From the NCBI GenBank assembly GCA_018816815.1, contig JAHIVD010000068.1, positions 1-25,944 on the forward strand: DNA of 25,944 nt, read 5' to 3'. A program made the position numbers and the translations under genes. This DNA is from Patescibacteria group bacterium (GTDB lineage: Bacteria; Patescibacteriota; Microgenomatia; Daviesbacterales; UBA10151). Positions 21,357 through 25,944 of the stretch are shown here, in pieces. The notes under the pieces are model-generated. The model made no database searches and had not been told where the DNA came from. It worked only from the letters and a program-made list of their open reading frames with translations. Within the stretch, counting starts at the first letter, position 1. Every line of letters starts with the position of its first letter.

Positions 21357-22841
21357 ATGGCTAATCAAACAGTCCAAACTCAATCTAATACTTCTAATCT
21401 GGCCCACGGGGTCATTACCTCCATCAATGGCCAGATTGCAAAAGTTGAAATTGAGGGGGATATCTTTCCTGAATTATTTGAAATACTTACCAGCCCTGAG
21501 GATCCTGGAGTGATTTTGGAAGTTTTTTCGCAAACAGAGAAATCTATTTTTGTGCAAATCTTAAGTAGCCCTGACAAGTTATGCCGCAATATGAAAGTTT
21601 CTGGCTCTGGTTCAGACCTTAAAATACCTGTAGGACAAAATGTTTTAGGCCGGGTAATTGATCTATTTGGTGTCCCAAGGGATAACGCAGGACCAATAAA
21701 TCAAGAGAGAAAAATGTCCATCTATTCCAAAGCTCCTCCTTTAAATATTGTACAAAGCCGTTATCAAATCCTGGAAACCGGAATAAAAGCCATTGATTTC
21801 CTGACACCGGTCCAACAAGGCGGCAAAGTGGGCTTTATAGGAGGCGCTGGGGTTGGAAAAACTATCCTTTTAACAGAGCTTATGCATAACATCACACTCC
21901 GGCAAACCAGCAAAAATACCTCGGAGACGAACTCTGTTTCGTCAAACACACCTCTTCCCGAAGCAAAAGAAACTAAACCTGTTTATTCTGTATTTGCCGG
22001 TGTTGGTGAGCGTATCCGTGAAGGTCAGGAACTTTATGAACGGTTAAAGCAGTCAGGAAGTTTATCAAAAACAATCCTGGTACTGGGTCAAATGAATGAA
22101 AATGCAGCAGTACGCTTCCGGGTTGCCATGGCAGCTGCTGCGGAAGCAGAATATTTTAGAGACCAACTTAAAAGCGATGTTTTATTTTTCATTGATAACA
22201 TGTTCAGGTTTGTCCAAGCAGGAGCGGAAGTAGCAACACTCCTGGGCACAATCCCTTCTGAACAAGGTTACCAGGCAACCCTGCAAACAGAGGTTTCAAC
22301 GCTCGAGGACCGCCTAATCCCCACAGTAAACGGATCAATAACATCTTTCCAAAATGTTTATGTGCCGGCTGACGAGATTACAGATGCCGGCGTTGTTGCA
22401 GTTATGTCTTTTTTGGATAATGTCATTGTTTTATCCCGGTCTGTTGCCCAAAAAGGTATTTACCCCCCAATAGATTTATTCCAATCATCTTCTTCGACCT
22501 CATCTAAATCATTTTTGGGCGAGATACATTTTAAGGCCCTTACGGAATTTCAAAAACTATTGGAAAACTATAACAAACTATCACATATTGTAGCAATAGT
22601 CGGCGAGGAAGAATTGTCTGCCGGAAATAGGATACTCTATAACCGGACAAAAAAGATTATAAATTACTTAACACAACCTTTCTTTATGACAGAAAAACAA
22701 ACCGGAAGAAAAGGAGTATATGTGTCAAAAGACACTACTGTAAACGATATCACAATGATCCTTTCCGGTAAATTAGATAACATCCCTGCTGACAAATTTA
22801 TGTATATTGGATCTTTGGCTGACGCCAAAATTACAAGTTAA
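21357..22841 (+). CDS. atpD: F1-ATPase beta subunit
   Basis: 494 residues. P-loop GGAGVGKT (162-169), catalytic Glu in FAGVGERIREGQELY (Glu218), FFIDNMFRFVQAGAEVATLL, IPSEQGYQATLQTEVSTLED, and QPFFMTEKQTG near the C-terminus. All catalytic residues expected of a working beta subunit are present. Oddities: an S/T/N/E-rich insertion of about 25 residues (about 183-207) between the P-loop helix and the VFAGVGER strand, and a DELSEED region that reads EEELSAGNR, so the lever touching gamma has changed charge. The following gene is hicB rather than atpC. Confidence 0.96.
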   Translation: MANQTVQTQSNTSNLAHGVITSINGQIAKVEIEGDIFPELFEILTSPEDPGVILEVFSQTEKSIFVQILSSPDKLCRNMKVSGSGSDLKIPVGQNVLGRVIDLFGVPRDNAGPINQERKMSIYSKAPPLNIVQSRYQILETGIKAIDFLTPVQQGGKVGFIGGAGVGKTILLTELMHNITLRQTSKNTSETNSVSSNTPLPEAKETKPVYSVFAGVGERIREGQELYERLKQSGSLSKTILVLGQMNENAAVRFRVAMAAAAEAEYFRDQLKSDVLFFIDNMFRFVQAGAEVATLLGTIPSEQGYQATLQTEVSTLEDRLIPTVNGSITSFQNVYVPADEITDAGVVAVMSFLDNVIVLSRSVAQKGIYPPIDLFQSSSSTSSKSFLGEIHFKALTEFQKLLENYNKLSHIVAIVGEEELSAGNRILYNRTKKIINYLTQPFFMTEKQTGRKGVYVSKDTTVNDITMILSGKLDNIPADKFMYIGSLADAKITS

Positions 22842-22849
22842 AAATGTGC

Positions 22850-22905
22850 TATAATTTAAGCAAAGCGAAAATTACAGTCTTTCGCTGGAGAGCAGAGTAT
22901 ATAAT
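22850..22905 (+). promoter_or_regulatory. hicBA promoter region with inverted-repeat operator
   Basis: Two -10 boxes: TGC-TATAAT (22847-22855), just after the atpD stop, and TATAAT (22900-22905), ending 6 nt before the hicB ATG. Between them lies a perfect inverted repeat AGCGAAA (22864-22870) / TTTCGCT (22880-22886), 9-nt spacer, over the -35 area of the second box. This is a good candidate for a HicB operator. Confidence 0.6.
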
Positions 22906-22911
22906 AATTCT

Positions 22912-23169
22912 ATGAAAAATCAATCCTTTAAAAAAGTATTATCGTTTACTGTTATTTACGAAGAGGCGACTGAAGGTGGTTATGTAGTTTCTGTACCCTC
23001 GCTCCCTGGTTGTCACACTCAAGGTGATTCTATAGAAAAAGCTGAAGAGAATATCAAAGAGGCTATTTCTGTTTATCTGGAAAGCTTGGAGACCCATAAA
23101 GAAAAAATTATGCAGGAACCAAGAATTCTTCAAGGCAAAGTAGAAATTCCATACAGTTTTAACCAGTGA
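22912..23169 (+). CDS. hicB: HicB-like antitoxin
   Basis: 85 residues forming the HicB partial RNase H-like fold: LSFTVIYEEATEGGYVVSVP, then SLPGCHTQGDSIEKAEENIK, EAISVYLESLETHKEKI. The S-L-P-G-C-x-T-Q-G-x-(S/T) motif and the following E-A-x-x-N-x-x-E-A helix are diagnostic. There is no extra C-terminal DNA-binding domain (the C-terminus ends IPYSFNQ), so operator binding would have to come from the HicAB complex. The antitoxin neutralises the HicA RNase. It overlaps hicA by 4 bp (GTGA). The pair sits between atpD and atpC, apparently inserted into the ATPase operon, with its own promoter. Confidence 0.93.
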   Translation: MKNQSFKKVLSFTVIYEEATEGGYVVSVPSLPGCHTQGDSIEKAEENIKEAISVYLESLETHKEKIMQEPRILQGKVEIPYSFNQ

Positions 23170-23396
23170 AAACTCTCCCGGCCTTAAATGCTAAACAAAT
23201 TATAAAAACCTTAAAGAAACTGGGTTTTGTGAAAGATCGTCAAAAAGGTTCACATCTTGTTTTAATAAATCCCAATACCAACCGCAGAACTGTAGTGCCT
23301 GTGCATTTCGGAAAAACTATAAAAAAACCACTGCTTAAATCTATTATAGAAAATGATTGTAGAGTTTCTGTTAAAGAATTCCTAAGTGCTTTATAA
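23166..23396 (+). CDS. hicA: HicA-like mRNA interferase toxin
   Basis: 76 residues from a GTG start overlapping the hicB stop. The dsRBD-like HicA fold is clear: LNAKQIIKTLKKLGFVKDRQ, KGSHLVLINP with the catalytic His, RTVVPVHFGKTIKKPLLKSI. HicA cuts mRNA and tmRNA when HicB is lost. The order B then A is reversed relative to the classical hicAB order but is common. It ends 2 bp before the atpC ATG, so translation of the epsilon subunit is probably coupled to hicA. No other toxin-antitoxin pair was seen. Confidence 0.93.
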   Translation: MKTLPALNAKQIIKTLKKLGFVKDRQKGSHLVLINPNTNRRTVVPVHFGKTIKKPLLKSIIENDCRVSVKEFLSAL

Positions 23397-23398
23397 AT

Positions 23399-23668
23399 AT
23401 GCCTGCCCCTACCATACATGTCCGGATCATCTCACCTCAACAACTAATCCTCGATACTGAGGCTGTCTCGGTCAGTTCTAAAAATGTACAGGGCAATTTT
23501 GATATCCTGCCGCAACACGCAAATTTTATTACCCTGGTTGAAAACACGCCTATTGTAATCCGGACAGAAAGACAAAAACCGCTTACCTTTAAATTCCCGT
23601 TGGCAATTATTTTAACAAGGGAAAACAAAGTTGACATTTATACATACATTCAGCCCAAATTTTCCTGA
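23399..23668 (+). CDS. atpC: F1-ATPase epsilon-like subunit, N-terminal beta-sandwich only
   Basis: 89 residues: IHVRIISPQQLILDTEAVSV, NVQGNFDILPQHANFITLVE, FKFPLAIILTRENKVDIYT, matching the ten-stranded sandwich of AtpC with its 'G-x-x-G-x-x-P-x-H-A-x-x-x-T' core (here Q-G-N-F-D-I-L-P-Q-H-A). Typical epsilon subunits have about 130-140 residues; the C-terminal two-helix regulatory domain is missing. The sandwich normally binds gamma and the c-ring. Two bp after hicA and last gene of the ATPase run; no terminator with a T-run follows. The call is supported by both motif and position. Confidence 0.85.
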   Translation: MPAPTIHVRIISPQQLILDTEAVSVSSKNVQGNFDILPQHANFITLVENTPIVIRTERQKPLTFKFPLAIILTRENKVDIYTYIQPKFS

Positions 23669-23749
23669 TCGCTTTTGATACCCTTGATGACCTAGTTTGT
23701 TATCTTCACCTTTTTCTTCTTAATATAGTTATTACATTAATAATAACTC

Positions 23750-23779
23750 TTGACAAACCTATGTAAATCTATGTACGAT
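23750..23779 (+). promoter_or_regulatory. Promoter of the surface-protein gene
   Basis: TTGACA (23750-23755), 18-bp spacer, TACGAT (23774-23779). The start would fall near 23786, giving a leader of about 78 nt that begins with the palindrome at 23785-23822. Confidence 0.6.
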
Positions 23780-23784
23780 GGATA

Positions 23785-23822
23785 AAGAATCTATGCATTT
23801 ATCTAGATATGCCTAGATTCTT
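23785..23822. promoter_or_regulatory. Large palindrome at the predicted transcription start
   Basis: Arms AAGAATCTA-t-GCAT (23785-23798) and ATGC-c-TAGATTCTT (23809-23822): 13 paired bases and one mismatch around a 10-nt centre that itself holds ATCTAGAT. It starts at the predicted +1. It lacks a T-run, so it is more likely an operator or a 5' mRNA hairpin than a terminator. Confidence 0.5.
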
Positions 23823-23863
23823 AGGTAAAAAGCAGATTAAAACCTAGCAGACGGATAAACTAA

Positions 23864-25944
23864 ATGAAGACAAGTTTGTCCAGTAAAAAATCCACCAACT
23901 ACTTAAAGATCGGCAAAGCGGCTAAGATTTTAGGCGTTTCCGTTGATACCCTCCGCAGATGGGAAAAAGCCGGCAAAATTACTGCAATCAGGACTCCGGG
24001 AGGAACAAGGCTTTATTCCCTGACAGCTCTAAAAAAAATTAATCCGGAATCAGTTGCAGATTTCCAGGCTAAAAGCTTTACTACGGAAGAACTGTTAAAG
24101 GAAACCCACAGAATATTAGACATTAAAGACGATCAACCTTCCGATTTCCAACTTCAGGACACAGCTTCAGATTTCCAATATCCAAAATCAAAACTTACCA
24201 CCAAATTCTTAATCAGTTTTGCTCTTTTATCTGTAATCACTCTCCTTATTACCTCCTGGATTACAGCTTCATATCTCACTAACCCAAGTCAAACCCAGCA
24301 ATTTTTTAAAAACAACATAGCTTCAGGTTTATTTTCCCCGTTTCATAAACTTGCAGAAGTGGCTGTAGAAGAAATCTCCCCAGCCCAAGCTGAATTGCTT
24401 GGATTCAACAAAACCCCGGAGGTCTCTGTGTCAATCCCCGGGACTGACACAGAAAATGTACTGGCTGTAACCAATACTTCTCCGTTTTTAGAAGTAAATG
24501 CGGATACCCAAATTAACGGCTCGCTTTTCGTGCGTGACTCAGTCAACGGACTTATCATGGAAGCTACCCCGTCAGGGTCAACTTTTACCATGAATGCGGG
24601 AACCACCACATTAACAGTAACAAAAGATGCCTTACTGGATCAAGATGTATCAACTACGGCTACTCCAACTTTTAATACTCTCAGCCTCTCATCTGCCGAA
24701 AACCAATTAGTCTTTCAATCCGGCGGACCTACAGGCACCTTGACCTGGACCCCGACTGCCGATCGAATTATCACCTTGCCTGACGCCACAACCACTTTGG
24801 CCGGAATAGATAATACTCAAACATTAACCAATAAATCTATGTCCGGCTCAAGTAATACTTTTACCAATATCCCCAATTCCGCTTTTGCTAACAGCAAGAT
24901 AACAATTACTGCCGGAACTAATCTAACAGGCGGCGGAGATATCAACTTAGGCTCCTCGGCAACTATAGCATTAAAAGATTCACCGTCTATTACCGGTACT
25001 TTGACAGTGAGCGGAGCCACAACTCTGTCATCAACGCTGGCAGTAAACGGAACAACTGCGTTAACAGGCGCAGCTGTTCTTTCCTCTGCCTCCCTTTCCA
25101 TAGGAGGAGTTGCATACACTTTTCCCTCCGCGCAAGGGGCGGCAAATACAGCTTTAATTGACGACGGCAGTGGTGGCCTGACCTGGACTTCTCTGGCTAC
25201 AGGAGGCGGATGGACTGTTTCCGGAAACTATACATACCTGACTAACGCCTCCGGTAATGCCGGAATAGGAACAGCTACCCCGGGATCTAAACTAACAATT
25301 ATTGGCAATGTAGGCATTGGTACCTCTGCTGCAGGAGCCAGATTACAGGTTAATGGAGGAGGTTTGTTTGGCTGGGGAACTGCTTCTGTAGCAGGACCTT
25401 CTAATGGATTGGCTGTTTCAGGAAATGTTGGGATCGGGACAACTTCTCCTTTATATGCCCTTGATGTGTCCGGAACCATAAGAACCACAGCTCTTTTAAC
25501 ACCGTACGCTCAAACAAAAACCGTGGCCACTTCAGGGGCAGATTATACTTCCATCCAAAGCGCTATTGACAGCTTAACCTGCAGCGCTGCAGCCCCCTGT
25601 CTGGTAAAAGTAATGCCCGGAGTTTATACGGAAAATGTGACAATGAAGGCCTATGTTACCCTTATTGGTTCCGGCAGAGAAGTAACCAAGATTACTGCCA
25701 GCAGTGGTGTGACGGTAACCAACATGGTAGGCAATACCAGGCTTGAAGGTTTTACTATTGAACAAACCGGAACTACCAGTAGCGATGGCGGAGTTTCGGG
25801 TTTTGATACTTCCGGCATAACTGTTGTTTCTGATGTTGCTGTTAACTCCACCGGCGCATATGGTATTTATTTCCCCTCTACGGCAACTATAATTTTAGAG
25901 AATTCCACTATCACCAGAACAGGAACCGGAGGTGTGGGCTGGGC
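23864..25944 (+). CDS. MerR-type DNA-binding domain fused through a membrane helix to a large surface beta-helix protein, C-terminus outside window
   Basis: Open for 693 codons to the window edge; an in-frame TAA directly precedes the ATG. Residues 12-60 are a MerR/HTH_17 winged helix (YLKIGKAAKILGVSVDTLRR, then W and the wing TPGGTRLYS). Residues 61-112 form an acidic linker, 115-138 a single membrane helix (FLISFALLSVITLLITSWIT). From 139 on the chain is low in charge and rich in T, S, G, N and A. It carries strand repeats such as LTVSGATTLSSTLAVNG and three GN(V/A)GIGT repeats (about 464, 481, 520) typical of tail-fibre-like surface proteins. From about 556 a pectate-lyase-type beta-helix begins (SGADYTSIQSAID, VKVMPGVYTENV). 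The HTH faces the cytoplasm and the rest should lie outside. It has its own promoter and a palindrome that its DNA-binding domain might bind. It starts 195 bp after atpC. Confidence 0.9.
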   Translation, partial: MKTSLSSKKSTNYLKIGKAAKILGVSVDTLRRWEKAGKITAIRTPGGTRLYSLTALKKINPESVADFQAKSFTTEELLKETHRILDIKDDQPSDFQLQDTASDFQYPKSKLTTKFLISFALLSVITLLITSWITASYLTNPSQTQQFFKNNIASGLFSPFHKLAEVAVEEISPAQAELLGFNKTPEVSVSIPGTDTENVLAVTNTSPFLEVNADTQINGSLFVRDSVNGLIMEATPSGSTFTMNAGTTTLTVTKDALLDQDVSTTATPTFNTLSLSSAENQLVFQSGGPTGTLTWTPTADRIITLPDATTTLAGIDNTQTLTNKSMSGSSNTFTNIPNSAFANSKITITAGTNLTGGGDINLGSSATIALKDSPSITGTLTVSGATTLSSTLAVNGTTALTGAAVLSSASLSIGGVAYTFPSAQGAANTALIDDGSGGLTWTSLATGGGWTVSGNYTYLTNASGNAGIGTATPGSKLTIIGNVGIGTSAAGARLQVNGGGLFGWGTASVAGPSNGLAVSGNVGIGTTSPLYALDVSGTIRTTALLTPYAQTKTVATSGADYTSIQSAIDSLTCSAAAPCLVKVMPGVYTENVTMKAYVTLIGSGREVTKITASSGVTVTNMVGNTRLEGFTIEQTGTTSSDGGVSGFDTSGITVVSDVAVNSTGAYGIYFPSTATIILENSTITRTGTGGVGW

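Noticed and set aside
23669..23749. Terminator after atpC
   Set aside because: No hairpin followed by a T-run; the T-rich stretch near 23710-23720 has no stem before it.
24343..25851. Several long minus-strand frames opposite the surface-protein gene
   Set aside because: Shadows caused by the T/G/A/S-rich repeats on the plus strand, which is open for 693 codons with recognisable domains.
1..25944. CRISPR array, insertion sequence or rRNA genes
   Set aside because: No regularly spaced repeats, transposase motifs or rRNA-like sequence were seen on either strand.

Overview
This window looks like a chromosomal segment of a Candidate Phyla Radiation (Patescibacteria) bacterium, most likely of the Microgenomates (OP11) group. 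It is AT-rich and tightly packed and uses the standard code (TGA is a stop, for example at hicB and comEA). Surface proteins are tethered by a single membrane segment, and the first one carries the 'VYLVQQ' tether followed by a dockerin-like EF-hand. Sortase, PEGA and beta-helix surface proteins, a stand-alone ComEC competence domain and an odd ATP-synthase-like operon also fit. The assignment rests on family recognition only; no 16S or search was possible.

Layout. 1-290: start of a dockerin-like surface protein (minus), apparently frameshifted. 422-725: promoter and a small helix-turn-helix protein (plus). 875-3361 (minus): a degenerate cupin of the archaeal-type phosphoglucose isomerase family, a WecG/TagA glycosyltransferase and a GT4 glycosyltransferase. 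3468-6543 (minus): mreB, a PEGA/beta-propeller-like membrane protein and a sortase. 6572-6977: two divergent tRNA loci, each with a complete tRNA gene nested inside the anticodon loop of a diverged copy of the same tRNA. 6988-9652 (minus): a membrane-anchored protein, ndk and a membrane-anchored phosphoesterase. 9693-16084 (minus): argS, comEC core, comEA, a SprT-like metallopeptidase and leuS. 16085-16557: a gene-free divergent promoter region. 16558-23668 (plus): an F1-ATPase-like operon with a hicBA toxin-antitoxin pair between atpD and atpC. 23750-25944 (plus): a promoter, a large palindrome, and a large surface protein with a cytoplasmic MerR-type DNA-binding domain, running off the window.

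The most unusual items are these. (1) The nested tRNA loci: removing the insert from each outer tRNA gives exactly the inner tRNA length (73 and 72 nt) and exactly its anticodon loop; the outer helices differ from the inner by compensatory changes, and both outer copies share the same G18-to-A change. (2) The ATPase operon: the order is c-like, b, delta, alpha, gamma, beta, hicBA, epsilon, with no subunit a in the window. The c-like protein keeps the RNP loop but has no acidic residue in its membrane helices, and it carries a large exported domain of surface-protein type. Alpha and beta keep the catalytic motifs, so the machine should hydrolyse ATP but may not pump protons; a force-transmitting role is a hypothesis. 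(3) A recurrent promoter layout with a -10 box ending 6 nt before the start codon (leuS, argS, GT4, PEGA gene, atpF, hicB), implying widespread leaderless mRNAs. (4) A protein joining a MerR-like DNA-binding domain, one membrane helix and a surface beta-helix, with a 13-bp-stem palindrome at its predicted transcription start.
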